Positions 34,438 through 45,440 are shown, counted from the first letter of the stretch. The stretch is DNA of 64,000 nt from Eurosta solidaginis (GCF_040869045.1 NC_090322.1:178884672-178948671), one strand, 5' to 3'. Notes: a model not told the origin generated them from the sequence alone. Translations and numbers: made by a program.

Positions 34438-34842
34438 CATCCTATAGCAGGGCTTAGAATATACCCGCGGTAGGTATCCCTGTCGTAAGAGGCGACTAAA
34501 ATACCAAAATGATTCAAGGGGTTGCCAGCGCAATATATAGATTCTCCAACCCAATTGTCTACCTCACCTACCCGTGGCGAATGCTGTTTCATTAGCAGCC
34601 GAGGTTCTGGCGACCCCGAACTTCTGATATATCTAGGGGGTGGGAGGGCGTTATGGCCTGGAAGGTTTCATGTGGTCATACCAAATCGTTCCCGAGATGG
34701 TCGGGCTAGTACCTTAATGGTGCTTTGTTACCGGAACATACCGGATCTGCATTCGACAAAGGACCATCAACATCGATAACACTCCCCAAGGCCTTCGCGA
34801 AGAGTCCTTATCGCCACAAAAATAACAACAACAACAAAAGAG
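34438..34842 (+). mobile_element. Rep-A interspersed repeat, copy 3
   Basis: The most complete plus-oriented copy: CCCGCGGTAGGTATCCCTGT (34466), GGCGACTAAAATACC, CTCCAACCCAATTGTC, CCCGAGATGGTCGGGCTAG, ACACTCCCCAAGGCCTTCG, and AACAACAACAACAAA at the 3' end. Confidence 0.75.
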
Positions 34843-35460
34843 TATGAAGCAGTCAAGCTGCAGGTAGCTATTCCTAGTATGAAAACTTGGGGGATGAACG
34901 CAATAAATTAAATGGGGCTAGTTGCAATAACACTCATTGGTCTGGAAATAAACCCGAGTCGCTGCGGTACACAGAACCGGCTGCCGTGAAAGGAAGTAAT
35001 CGGTTTGTCATGGGTGGTTTTGAGGTTTAGATGAGTTATTGATTTTGTTTAGATCAGAACCTAAATATTGATATCCTTTGTACACGGCCATCCTAGCATA
35101 ATTTATTTAGTTGCACAAATATATGTACATAAACACATTGCCATGTATAGCTCACACGTATGCATACACACTTATATAGTCACACACATATATAAGCAAC
35201 ATCACAGGGGTAACTTAATTTTCCATAGGATAACAAATATCCCTTGGAAAACCCACGCACGATCTCCAGTCCGACACAACGGAGATCATTTTCTTGCATT
35301 CTGTTCTTTTTCAACCACGGAGGAAGAAAGTCGCTGCTGCTGTCACGCCACATCACACATCAAAGGTAAAATATTGTACCATCTTAGCATACAAATAAAA
35401 TAATTATTGTCATTATACTAGTATAACTATTTGCCTTTTTACTTCTTTTTCTATATATAG
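34843..35460. other. Unassigned sequence
   Basis: No gene supported. ACATATAT/CACACATA simple sequence near 35110-35190. Confidence 0.4.
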
Positions 35461-35545
35461 CATTTTCAGGTCAAATGAAACTTTTTTCAAGTCAAATGAA
35501 ACTTTTTCATTTCAAATGAAACTTTTTTCAGGTCAAATGAAACCT
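35461..35545 (-). repeat. Left satellite arm, about four 21-bp units
   Basis: TCAAATGAAAC units every 21 bp, inverted relative to 38199-38634. Mixes AGGTCAAATG, AAGTCAAATG and TTTCAAATG variants. Confidence 0.85.
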
Positions 35546-35788
35546 TACTTCTAAGGTAATTGTCAATATATTTATATCGTACTTTATAACGCTATTTACC
35601 AAATTTTTCTTTAAGACGACAACTATTTCTAATTAACCACATTGAAGGCAAAATTTTTGGCCAAATTTTCTTTGAGAATTAAGCTGCAGTTAAGGTCAGC
35701 TTAGTTTTATCTTGCATTTTGATCGTTTCAATTTTTAATAGATAAAGTAGCAGGGTTAAACGCTAGGCAACTTGTATACTACAGTTTA

Positions 35789-36075
35789 GCCATCATCTGA
35801 TTGTATAATTTTCATCTATACCAACGTTTTTAGCGGACGTTTTTGGGTCCGACATATAAACATTTTTTTTCTAGGTCATGAAAAAAACCTTAAAAATCAA
35901 AGTCGAAAAAAAGTAAAAAAAAAAATGAAATTTCGCAGGCTCGAATATTATTTTTTTGGGTATGCGTAGTGGAACTTTTTTTCCTGAGCCCAAATCCTAT
36001 CGAAAAATCGACGGCGCGATATGGGTTTATAAATCGACCCAGTCTAATATAGATATTCTAAGTATTACATTTAAA
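35789..36075. other. Foldback interior, left part
   Basis: Non-coding AT-rich DNA between the left arm and the Helitron. No motif recognised. Confidence 0.4.
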
Positions 36076-36829
36076 TCTATATACATAAAAATAAAATTCT
36101 GTGTGTGTATTACCTATGGAAACGAATTTCCTACACTTCAATCATCACCAAATTTTTGCTATAGGTTCCTTCGATCAACGGGAAGGTTTTAGGCTAAAAA
36201 CAATTTGGATATATAAAAGGGGCGAGGCACCTCCCATACAAATGAAATCTTTGGTACTGCATAACTTTGAAAGTATACATGCCAGAACATTGAAATTCAG
36301 TAAGGAGTTATAAGAGGTCAATCCCTAACACCACCAATAAAATGTGGAATTAGGAAAAAGGGGACGTGGCAACCCCCATACAAATGGAATACATCATACT
36401 GCATATCTCTGGATGTAGTAATGGTAGGATAGTGAAAATTGGTAAGGAGCTATATGACGTTAAGCCCTAACACCTCCAGTAAAATGTGGAATTGGAAAAA
36501 AAGGGGCGTTGCATCTTCCCTACAAATGGGATTTTTCAGAACTATGGCTGCCGTATAAACTTAGGTTATTTTAACACTTAAAGTTTGACTGCATTGTTGA
36601 GTTTGGCTGTTAATTCTTTTGGACATTTAGTAATCTGCCGCCGTTAAAAAAAATTGGTAGCTTCAGTCTATCTACATCTTCTATAAAAATCAAATTCTGT
36701 GTGTGTGTTTCCTATGGAAACGTATTTCCCACACTTCAATCATCACCAAATGTTGGCTATAAGTTCCTTCGATAAAGACGAAGGTTTTTCATATTTCATA
36801 TTTCAGAATTAAGAATTTTCAGTATATAT

Positions 36830-37409
36830 ATATATATTTTTTTTTTTTGGCTATGCGAACGGGCAACCTTAGCTCCCAAAAAGATCATGTAACAAAATCA
36901 ATGATCGCATTCAAAACCAAATTCCTGCCGAAGTAACGAAATATAATTCGATCGACACAGTTACAGATGAAGATCAAATTGTGAATTATCCAATTGAATT
37001 TCTAAACTCTGGAATGCCGGCGCATATATTAACTTTGTAAATTGGCTCACCAATCAAACATCTTCGGAATTTAGACCTACCAAAATTGTGCAATGGAACC
37101 AGACTTTGCGTTAAGAAATTAATGCCGAATGTAATAGAAGCAACAATTATCAACGGTAAAAGCAAAGGTGAAGATGTGCTCATACCACGGATCCCAATGA
37201 TTCCTACAGATTTTCCATTCAATTTTAAGCTCTTACAGTTTCCTGTACGCCGTGCTTTTGCAATTGCAATCAACAAAGCACAAGGACAATCGCTTACTGT
37301 TGCAGGATTAAATTTAGAGAGTCCGTGCTTTTCCCATGGCCAGCTATATGTTGCTTGCTCTAGAGTTGGAACGCCAAAAAAATTGTTTATCTTTGCACCG
37401 AACGAATAA
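36830..37409 (+). pseudogene. Helitron Pif1-like helicase, C-terminal part
   Basis: Residues in order: INDRIQNQIPAEVTKYNSID, DEDQIVNYPIEFLNSGMPAH, one in-frame TAA at 37038, then the open frame NGTRLCVKKLMPNVIEATII, IPRIPMIPTDFPF, QFPVRRAFAIAINKAQGQS and HGQLYVACSRVGTPKKLF. The last two are the conserved C-terminal motifs of Pif1-type superfamily 1 helicases, which unwind DNA during rolling-circle transposition. The N-terminal Walker motifs are missing, so no helicase activity is possible. The frame ends with APNE at 37409, about 160 bases before the Helitron 3' end. Confidence 0.9.
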
Positions 37410-37545
37410 ACCAAAACGATAATAAAATGTTTTAACAGAAAATTTCACAAAATATGCGTACAAAATTCAATTCAATTCACAGAACAATAAACTAAATTAT
37501 CAACAAACGAAACAGAAAAAATAATGCAACATTAATTCGATCTCG

Positions 37546-37575
37546 GGCGTTACAACGTACGCCGGGTAAGGCTAG
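37546..37575 (+). terminator. Helitron 3' hairpin and CTAG end
   Basis: GGCGT (37546-37550) and ACGCC (37559-37563) pair, followed by GGGTAAGG and CTAG. This is the element's transposition terminator, not a transcription terminator. Confidence 0.8.
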
Positions 37576-38198
37576 TACAATATACAATGAAAAATAATGG
37601 AATATTTGTTTTTGTTTTCAAAGGTCCAAACGAGTGAAGTGCAATGTGACTGCGCCACAGAGTAGAAAAAATCCATTTTTACGGTTATGTTTTTCAGCAT
37701 AGTTAAAAAAGATCTCTCCACAGTCCACATGCTCTACTACATATATAGTTGGTAAAAGTAATGTTTCTCTCAATACCTTGCTATCGTTCTATGTTGTTTG
37801 GTAAGTCGTTGGTCAAAGAGCAAAGCATAATACAGAGGATTCAACCGATGTGTTAGTTGGTGTCAGACAGTGAATAGAAAATACGCTCACACCATGCTCT
37901 TTGGTTCCTTTTTCAAGTAGAAAATATAGTTCCTTATTTTCAGTGGGTGATTAAACTGTAGTATATAAGTTGCCTAGCGTTTAACCCTGCTACTTTATCT
38001 ACTAAAAAATTGAAATGATCAAAAGGCAAGGTTAAACTAATCTGACCTTAACTGCAGCTTTAATTCACAAAGAAAATTTGGGCAAAAATTTTGCCTTGAA
38101 TGTGGTTAATTAGAAATAGTTGTCATCTTAAAGAAAAATTTGATAAATAGCGTTGTAGAATACGATATAAATATATTGACAATTACCTTAGTAGTATG

Positions 38199-38634
38199 GT
38201 TTCATTTGACTTGAAAAAGGTTTTATTTCAAATGAAAAAAGTTTCATTTGAAATGAAAAAAGTTTCATTTGACTTGAAACAAGTTTCATTTGACTTGAAA
38301 CAAGTTTCATTTGAAATGAAAAAAGTTTCATTTGAAATGAAAAAAGTTTCATTTGACTTGAAAAAAGTTTCATTTGAAATGAAAAGAGTTCCATTTGACT
38401 TGAAAAAAGTTTCATTTGAAATGAAAAAAAAATTGATTTGACTTTAAAAAAGTTTCATTTGAAATGAAAAAAGTTTCATTTGACTTGAAAAAAGTTTCAT
38501 TTGACTTGAAAAAAGTTTCATTTGAAATGAAAAATGTTTCATTTGCCTTGAAAAAATTTCATTTGACTTGAAAAAATTTCATTTGAAATAAAAAATGTTT
38601 CATTTGACTGAAAAAAAGTTTCATTTGACCTGAT
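38199..38634 (+). repeat. 21-bp satellite array, two interleaved variants
   Basis: About 21 units of consensus GTTTCATTTGA plus either AATGAAAAAA or CTTGAAAAAA. The first variant is almost palindromic (TTTCATTTGAAATGAAA). The period is a multiple of three, so artefactual frames with a heptad (VSFEMKK / VSFDLKK) stay open on both strands. These are not genes. Confidence 0.95.
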
Positions 38635-38749
38635 ATATAATGCTATATATATATATATATTCTCCGTGCAACCACGCACCGTGCGAGAATATACAGATTT
38701 GTTAACGCAAAGCTACCCATTTGTTAACTGAAAGTAACCCATCTGTTAT

Positions 38750-38905
38750 AAATAGTGTATCGATTTTTATCGGAAATCTGTCGAACTGTTGTCGGTAGTT
38801 TGTCGATATTTTATTAAAATATTATAGATTTTTTTATCAGAAAGTTTCCGTTTTTATACCGAAAAATAATCGATATGTTATCGAAAAATAATCAAAAGTC
38901 TATAA
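38750..38905. repeat. CGATA/TATCG-rich dispersed repeat, copy 2
   Basis: GTATCGATTTTTATCGG, TTTGTCGATATTTTATT and AATCGATATGTTATCG words at close spacing, like the segments at 1850, 60160 and 61790. Confidence 0.45.
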
Positions 38906-39589
38906 ATTATATACCGAAAAATTTCGGGACCAAAACGCTGTTGTTGAATTTGCATTGTTCACTGGAACTCAGCTAATGTGGACGTTGTTTATATAGCATG
39001 CTTTCGGTAAATTAACAATAACAACGTTGGTGCCACAGATGAAGGTTGGAGTCAAGTATGCGTCAAATGTGGAACAAATGAAAGGGACGTTTGTTTTTTG
39101 TTTGCAAATTAAACTGAAATTTTAATAAGCAAAGTTTTGGGCCAAGCTTCTAGCCAAGTCATTATTATATTTTTTTGTAAAATTATGGATTTAAAAAAAT
39201 AAAGTTTTATAAAGAATGCTGTCAAATTCGAAAGCTTAAAATTTAGTTTAAAAAGGTTGTTTCAAGAAACGAATTCCAAACTTCTTGTTTGCGTTTCACA
39301 TACTCTAGAGACAATAATATAACCAACAAAGCTTCTTGGGAATGTTTCTGTGTATTTGTATTCTTCCTTTTATACACATGTATACTGTAGAGTTGAATCG
39401 CTAGAAGATTTTAAGACAGATATGGTCACATTAGAGCTTATCATGACTGCTGCGGCGTGAAGAAAATATATGTAATAAACCAAAGATAACTAGATAATAC
39501 AGAGACTACGTAGTTGAAAAATATGTAAATGAGTAGGTATGAGGAATTGTCACGCTAGCAACTAGGATGAAAGTTATTCTACATGCTCC
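38906..39589. other. Unassigned sequence
   Basis: No gene seen. Confidence 0.4.
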
Positions 39590-40065
39590 TACGCATGCCC
39601 ATCATAAAATGATGCCCTAAAATCAGGTTGCTTCGTAGTCGTCAAAAAGATGGTAAGTGTCGCTTCTCCTATCGTGAATCTTCTACAAGATATGAAGACG
39701 CAGTGGTAAGATCCTATTAGTTCGCTGACTATGGGCTTCAGTACTTCGGACAGGAGCTTAGCAGGCTGATTCTACGGTAGTTCGCGCGGTTTGTGGGATC
39801 CCCTTTCTTGTGGTTTGGGCAGAGTATTAGGCATGCGCTCATCCGACCATATTTTGCATAGCAGTTAATGCATGCTCCTTACCAAATCTTCCCGGTACTA
39901 CCAGCCACATTGTGATTTTTTAGTCGGGATATTGCCATTCTCATTTCGTCATAGTCGGGTGCCGTAACGTGTTTTCCATTATCGGCGATTGGGGTATTTA
40001 TTTTGTCTTCTGCCTCGTTAGTTAGCAGTGAGGAGAAGTGGTCCACAATTTAAGTACACTCCGTA
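39590..40065 (-). pseudogene. RTE-like LINE RT fragment
   Basis: Minus strand from about 40045: LLTNEAEDKINTPIADNGKH, VTAPDYDEMRMAISRLKNHN, then LILCPNHKKGDPTNRANYRR followed by ISLL, then LLSEVLKPIVSELIGSYHC. This is the fingers region of RTE-type reverse transcriptases (AISRLKNNKAAG..., CPIHKKGD...NYRGISLL). A stop interrupts it after TGKIW, and the catalytic motifs downstream are absent. Confidence 0.8.
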
Positions 40066-40847
40066 CGAGGTTAACATTATTATTTATGCAGGAATATGTC
40101 CCGGGTTTGAAATTTTTCGTCCCAATATACCGCGCGTTCCGCCGACCGTATGCAGCGCAGTTCTATAGGCAGCGTCCTCTTTTTCCGAGGCAACGCAACT
40201 TTACTCATCGTCAGGTCGCAGATTTCTCTCAGTGAGCAGGTGTAAGAGCCAAGTGGAGTAATAATTAGCGAGAAAGATTTCTCTCAGTGCGTATTTTGGC
40301 TGCTGCTAAATTAGTTAGCCTTAACTCGGGCGTTCAAGAAAAAACACCAGTGATGTCAACTGTGTATAATGAAGGGTGTGATATAAGTTGATATAAATAT
40401 AATACAATGCGAGCAGGCACTGCTGTTTCCAAACTCCTTATTTGTCATTATAGCTTTCAGTATTTTTTATTGGGTGTGCCTTAGTAATGCATGTGGAACT
40501 CTTGCTTTAGAAAATTTATGGAGCAGAAAATAAATGCGTATGCTACACACATATTTTGAAGTAAAACGTGTAGTTTTTAACCCGTGGTTAAAATTTTCTG
40601 GCCATTTTTCCAAGGTAGTTAAAAATTATTGCTGTTCGCGCTACTGGTTACAATAGACAATTTATCTAAAAAAGCAATCTTTTTTTTATACAAAAGTAAC
40701 GTATGTAGAACTTAGCAGCAATTTAAAATTTAAAAGAGGGTGACATTTATATAATCATTTCATAAAAAACTGAGATGATACACAGCCAGTTTTCCGCCGG
40801 AGGGATAACCAAAAGTACCAAAGCAGTGCATAAGACTGTGGGTTAGA
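40066..40847. other. Unassigned sequence
   Basis: No gene supported. TTTCTCTCAGTG occurs twice (about 40221 and 40279), as also at 14709. Confidence 0.4.
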
Positions 40848-41262
40848 CGACTTAAAATGTACCCACGGCAGGTATGCCTGTCGTAATAAGCGACTCCAAT
40901 AACCAACTGATTCAAGGGGTTATGTAGCGCAACCCTTTCAATTGGGTGCCAGCGCAATTTATAGCTTCTCCAACCCAATTGTCAAACTCTCTAACCCATG
41001 GTGAATCCTGTTTCTTTAGCTTCCGAGACTCTAGTGATCCCAAGCAGGGGATGGGTGTGGTTTGGCCTAGAATATTCAATGTGGTCATATCAAATCGTTC
41101 CCGAGATGGTCAGGTTTGTACCTTAATGGTGCGTCTTACCACAAAGTGCCAGATCTATATCCAGCAAATGACCATCATCTCTGATAACACTTCCAAAAAA
41201 CCTTTGAGGAGTGTATCTATCACTACACCAACAAAAACAACAGTGCATTAGGCACTTGGAAA
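40848..41262 (+). mobile_element. Rep-A interspersed repeat, copy 4
   Basis: GTACCCACGGCAGGTATGCC (40859), GCGACTCCAATAACC, GGGTTATGTAGCGCAACCC, CCAACCCAATTGTC and CCCGAGATGGTC, ending in CCAACAAAAACAACAG. Includes the short GGGTT...AACCC segment that copy 3 lacks. Confidence 0.7.
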
Positions 41263-41775
41263 GCCAGAAGGCAATGTTGAGGTGCAAGAAAAGAGGTGCA
41301 AGAACTTCTAAAAAAACTAGTGTTTTAAAATTAACTAGAGCCTCAGGGAATGAAATAACATTAGAGGTAGGTTTACCAGAAACAAATAACTTCGGGCTAT
41401 TTAAGAAGAGCTTCGTAGGCTTCTTATCGGTAACAAACGATACTGACAAGTAATTAATTTATCATCGAGTTAACATCGATAGCGAAATTATCGTTGAGTG
41501 GTGTTGAAAAGTTCTTTGTGAAGAAGTCGATCGAGACGCCTGAAGAGAGGGATATAAAATATAGTAAAAATCTCCTTTCGCTAAAACGGTAACCAACCGT
41601 TCAAGAAGTATGAACCCATGTGGAATCATTCATTAAAGAATAACTCAAAACACCGTTTTTTTTTAGGCTGAAGCCCTGGGAGTAAAGAAATGCCCGCGGA
41701 AGCAATAAACCCAACTTCAAATTACTAACCAATCGTTTGTTACTAAATTTTTCCTACAAATTGGTGGGAGGGTAC
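41263..41775. other. Unassigned; Lys-rich open stretch and TATA-like sequence
   Basis: A plus frame to 41453 reads RCKKRGARTSKKTSVLKLTR then ASGNEITLEVGLPETNNFGL. No family recognised. GGGATATAAAATATAG at about 41549 and TTAAAGAATAACTC at about 41632 could belong to a small LTR, but nothing else supports that. Confidence 0.3.
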
Positions 41776-43330
41776 CTACTTGTTTTGCCTACCTCCTTGC
41801 CTGTCGAATGTTGTCCCCCACATAGCGCATTTCGGTGCGTTTTCGCAACTTGCAGCCTTATGACCTTCCTGAACGCATTTCCTGCATAGTCTAGACCTAT
41901 CTACAGTCTCCTTACATTTCTGAGCTATATGGCTGTAACCCCAGCACCTATAACAGCGTTTATCGTGCTTGGTCTCTCTAATTCGGCAGAAAACCCATCC
42001 TACCCGGATTCTTTGAGTACTAAGAACTGGCCTTGGCATTATGCGCTGTAAGGCTTATAAGTGCCAACTTCGTGCCATTGTACCCTGTGCGTATGCTTTT
42101 TATGGCAGTCAAATCTGGACGTTTGATGTTGCATCCTCTGGCGTAGTAATCTGATCGAGATCTCTGCATTGTAGTGTGACCATTTGGGACCTTTCTATAA
42201 CTTTAGCCGATCCTTTTAGTACCGCTTCAATTTCTGCTTGACAAGCACTTGTTTTCCCATCTTGCAATTTTTTTCAGCTTTAGTAACAGCTCTCCCTTCT
42301 TCGTTCTTCTAATACTTTTGACGTTACCACCCAGGGATTTTAATTCGTCGCAACTTCTCACTTTGTGCAATATATCGGCGTACGTTGCATCTCCCGGCTT
42401 GAAAATGATGATCGCGTTCGGCCTAGCCTTAAGTGCTTTTTTCTTGTTCGTCTTTTTAGCTAGTTGCCACTCTCCCGTCTTTTGGGCAGCAGTGTCCTTT
42501 TTAACTCCGTCTTCTCTTGCGTTACTTGCCGTCGATTGTGACTACCCACGTGCCATGGCATGACGTCTTTTGGTGTGGTAGTGGGTTTAACAACGTTGTT
42601 CTCCTTGGTCGAGTACGAGTTGTTCCTCGGTCGCTTTCCTGGGGATGATGGACTTCGATCCTTGGCACTTTCACTTACACGAAATTTATGTTCCAAGTTC
42701 TTTACCTCTAGGGCCGACTCGATGTTCAGCAATTTTATTACGGAGGACAAGCGCTTGATTTCCGGGTGTATATTATTACGCCCTATGAAGAACTGCTGTT
42801 TGGCAAGCACTCCAAGTGTATTTCTGCCATGAATAGCTCTCAGTGAAAACTCATCTGCCTCGCAGATGCCGTTTGGAGTCGGTATAAAAACAAGTAGGTC
42901 CCGTCCCGCCAATTTGTAGGAAAAATTAAAAAGGAGCACGACGCAAATTGCAAGAGAAGCTCGGCCTAAAATTTCTTCGGAGGTTATCGCGTCTTACATT
43001 TATTTTTTTTTATGAAGAACTGCATCAAGTTCTCAATCGCCTTGCCTAGCTTGATCATCTTTTTTTCTCCAGGGGGGTTTTGATTTAACGCAGCTGACGC
43101 CTGCTTAATTAAGTCACTCAATGTTGGTGTGCCTGTTTGAGCCTTGCTGTTGGGGCTCTTTTTGCACAGCTTCGGTGTAGCAGCTGGCGAAGCTCTGCTC
43201 TCGTATTGTTAAGGCCCCCAGCCGATGGGCCACGCTCCTCTGGAGATCGAGGTATCTTCCTTCCTACTAGAATGGATTGACCGCTATTTCCTTCTCCTTT
43301 GTTTGGGTTTTTAAGTTATTATTGTTCATT
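41776..43330 (-). pseudogene. LINE ORF1 (Gag-like, R1/I type) with zinc knuckles
   Basis: Minus strand in order: SGQSILVGRKIPRSPEERGP, TLSDLIKQASAALNQNPPGE, KKMIKLGKAIENLMQFF (then a SINE insertion), IGRNNIHPEIKRLSSVIKLL, RPNAIIIFKPGDATYADILH, VKSIRRTKKGELLLKLKK, and finally two CCHC zinc knuckles CYRCWGYSHIAQKC and CRKCVQEGHKAASC. This is the nucleic-acid-binding ORF1 protein of an R1/I-type LINE. Frameshifts near 43195 and 42255, several stops and the SINE break it. The neighbouring RT piece at 43340-43990 lies upstream, the wrong order for one element. Confidence 0.8.
42797..43010 (+). mobile_element. 5'-truncated SINE inserted in LINE ORF1, 13-bp duplication
   Basis: Starts in the SINE body at TGTTTGGCAAGCACTCC and ends GGTTATCGCGTCTTACATTT plus a T-run. 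Direct repeats TATGAAGAACTGC flank it at 42784-42796 and 43011-43023. Removing the SINE and one repeat rejoins the ORF1 residues LMQFF and IGRNN in frame, which fixes both the boundaries and the order of events. Confidence 0.95.
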
Positions 43331-43339
43331 TATTTAATG

Positions 43340-43990
43340 TAATTTTATAACCACCGTATTTAGTGCCGAGTCTATCATGTTGTATTATGGAGAACAGTTT
43401 TACATTCATGCTGGACTTCATATACACATATATCAGCCTCCCAAATGTTTTGACCAAAAATTATGTTAAACTAATGGGTCTGTAGTGTTCGGGATACATA
43501 TGACCGAACTTCTCCGCCTTTGGTAGGACAATGGCACAAGCAGTTCTCAAAGAGTTGGGTACATGATTTGGTTTTAAGCACCCGTCGAATATTGTTTTAA
43601 GCTTTTTAACGATCGCTCTACCCGAGGTTTGTAGTAATATCATGTGGGACTGGCAATTAAAACTTAGAAAAAGACTTGCCCCTTCGAACTTAGGATTAGT
43701 CCCCAAGCCAGGCACTGCCCGCTCCACGATCGGAGTTAAGTGTTGTATACTGGCTCTTCTGCATCACATCTTGGTGGGAAATGTGCGTCGTGATGTTTTT
43801 TAAGGGACTTTTCACTATTACGTGGCAATTCCCCGTCCTCTTTCCTTATTAGTCACTGAACTATACTTCCCCTTGCTGGGACTTTCCTCGACGGCGCTGT
43901 TTCCCTGGAGAACTCGATGCCCGCACACAATTTTTCAGGATGGTCTCTAATCCTTGCGAATTCCACGCTTGCAAATACTCAACATATCAC
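43340..43990 (-). pseudogene. R1/I-type LINE ORF2 fragment (pre-RT and fingers)
   Basis: Minus strand: residues like EDGELPRNSEKSLKNITTHI around 43830, then SGRAIVKKLKTIFDGCLKPN, HVPNSLRTACAIVLPKAEKF and MYPEHYRPISLT at about 43475, a stop, then FLVKTFGRLIYVYMKSSM. This matches the conserved start of the RT domain in R1/LOA-type elements (YRPISLTSFLLKTLERL). The catalytic motifs are missing. Its 5' side is cut by the LINE inserted at 44179. Confidence 0.7.
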
Positions 43991-44178
43991 TATACTTTTC
44001 TCTGCAGGCTTTGCTTTCCGTTGTCTAGACGTTTTGTCATGTGAGGTTTTAAGTGTTTCTCGTCTAAAAACACAAATTATGTTGAATAAAAAAAATGTTA
44101 TTACGGGACACATGATATTTAAAATTTACTTGAGAAAAGAACCTTTAAAGTGCCATAATATTTATAGGTTTCCAAGAC

Positions 44179-45440
44179 TTTTTTTTTTCTCGGACGTTGG
44201 GGCAGCCCGATAAAACCAGGTTTTGGTATCCTAATTTTTATTTATGTGTTATTTATATATTTTTTTTTTGTTACCGAGTCTTTGAGATGCAGTGGCTTCT
44301 TAAGCGCCGAGATCTAAAACCGTTCAGCTACAGAGAAACTCATCAGCGGAGAAATATAGATTCACAAAATACAATAGATTAAAAGTATAAATATAATTTA
44401 TTAATTATTAAGAGAAGATAGAACCGTCTTTTTTATGGCAAAGAGCGAGTCCGAAACATCAATTATTCTCGAGTGAGAGTTATAATCTTCACACAAACAT
44501 AGAAAGGGTTCGTGTAGTTGGAAATTGCTTCTGCATTGTGTAAGAATTATAGGTTTATAATGCCTTGTAACTCGGCATGGAACATTCAAGTTTACTTCGT
44601 TCAAAAGAAATGGGCTTGAAATCGATCCATTTAAAAGTGTAGCCATAAATAGTACACCTAGCATTTCTCTACGACTTGCAAGTGTAGGAAGATTTATTAG
44701 TTTTATTCGATTAGTGTAAGGAGGAAGATTATACGGAGAGTCCCATTGAAGATTTCTCAAGGCGAAGAGTAAAAACTGTTTTTGAATTGATTCTAGTCTA
44801 TCCACATGAACTTGATAACGCGGATTCCAAATTATCGATACATATTCTAATATCGGCCTCACCAATGATGTAAAAAGGGTTTTTGTAACGTAAAGATCAC
44901 TAAACTCTTTTGCTCATCTTTTCACAAATGCTAAAACTCCTCTCGCTTTATTGACTGTGGCATTAATATGAGGGTTGAAACTAAGTTTGCAATTCATTGG
45001 AATTCCCAAGTCGACAAAAACATCAACGCTTTCCAGAGTTTGGCCATTAATTGTGTAGGAAGCTGGCTGTATGTTCCCACGTGAAAAACACATGGATTTA
45101 CATTTTTCTATGTTGAGAGGCATAAAATTCGCATTACACTAAGTAACTAAACAATTTAAATCCGCCTGGAGTGCAGAACGTTCTTCAACCGACGCGTATG
45201 ACTTAAAAAGTTTTACGTCGTCGGCATACATTAAAATTTTAGAATATTTTATAGTTGTGGAAACATCGTTTATAAAGATCAAAAACAGAATAAGACCGAG
45301 ATGGCTGCCCTGAGGTACACCGGAGAGAACATCGATGATATTCGAACAAATGTTTTTAAAAAGGACTCTTTGAGTTCTACCGCAAAGATAGGAGGAGATC
45401 CAGCGAGTTAGGCCAGGCTGAAAACCTGATTATATTATTG
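44179..45440 (-). mobile_element. CR1/Jockey-type LINE, 5'-truncated copy
   Basis: Coding part 45435-44401 on the minus strand: LGFQPGLTRWISSYLCGRTQ, VPQGSHLG, ILMYADDVKLFKSYASVEER, PLNIEKCKSMCFSRG, LSFNPHINATVNKARGVLAF, RPILEYVSIIWNPRYQVHVD, PSYNLPPYTNR-like residues, and the complete C-terminus IKKTVLSSLNN. Two tryptophan codons have become stops (near 45139 and 44915), but the frame is otherwise nearly continuous. The 3' UTR (44400-44192) ends CAACGTCCGAG and a poly-A tail (poly-T at 44179-44190 on the plus strand). It is closely related to 55640-58600 and looks relatively young. Confidence 0.9.

Larger units (their letters stand above)
36076..37575 (+). mobile_element. Helitron remnant with two 5' ends
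   Basis: Starts after an A with TCTATATACATAAAAATAAA (36076), a typical insect Helitron 5' end. A second 5' end, TCTTCTATAAAAATC followed by AAATTCTGTGTGTGTG, begins at 36677. Both are followed by about 90 nearly identical bases (CTATGGAAACG, CACTTCAATCATCACCAAAT). The 3' end at 37572-37575 is CTAG followed by T, preceded by the hairpin GGCGT/ACGCC (37546-37563), as the CTRR rule requires. The Rep (HUH) domain and most of the helicase are gone. Confidence 0.85.
35461..38635. mobile_element. Foldback-like element with unequal satellite arms
   Basis: Left arm 35461-35788 and right arm 37951-38635 are inverted copies. Both run from a 21-bp tandem repeat, through about 240 bp of unique arm (for example GACAATTACCTTAG and TTAATTAGAAATAGTTGTC on the right), to CGTTTAACCCTGCTACTTTA next to the interior. 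The repeat array is about 85 bp on the left and 436 bp on the right. The interior holds a Helitron remnant and about 600 bp of non-coding DNA. No transposase of its own was seen. Tandem-repeat arms are typical of Foldback/Galileo-type elements; that class is an inference. Confidence 0.75.

Noticed and set aside
35068..35403. 111-aa open frame on the plus strand
   Set aside because: No motif, simple-sequence start, and not shared with any other repeat copy; likely chance.
38188..38441. Heptad-repeat open frames on both strands (VSFEMKK type)
   Set aside because: The 21-bp satellite has a period divisible by three, so frames stay open by construction.
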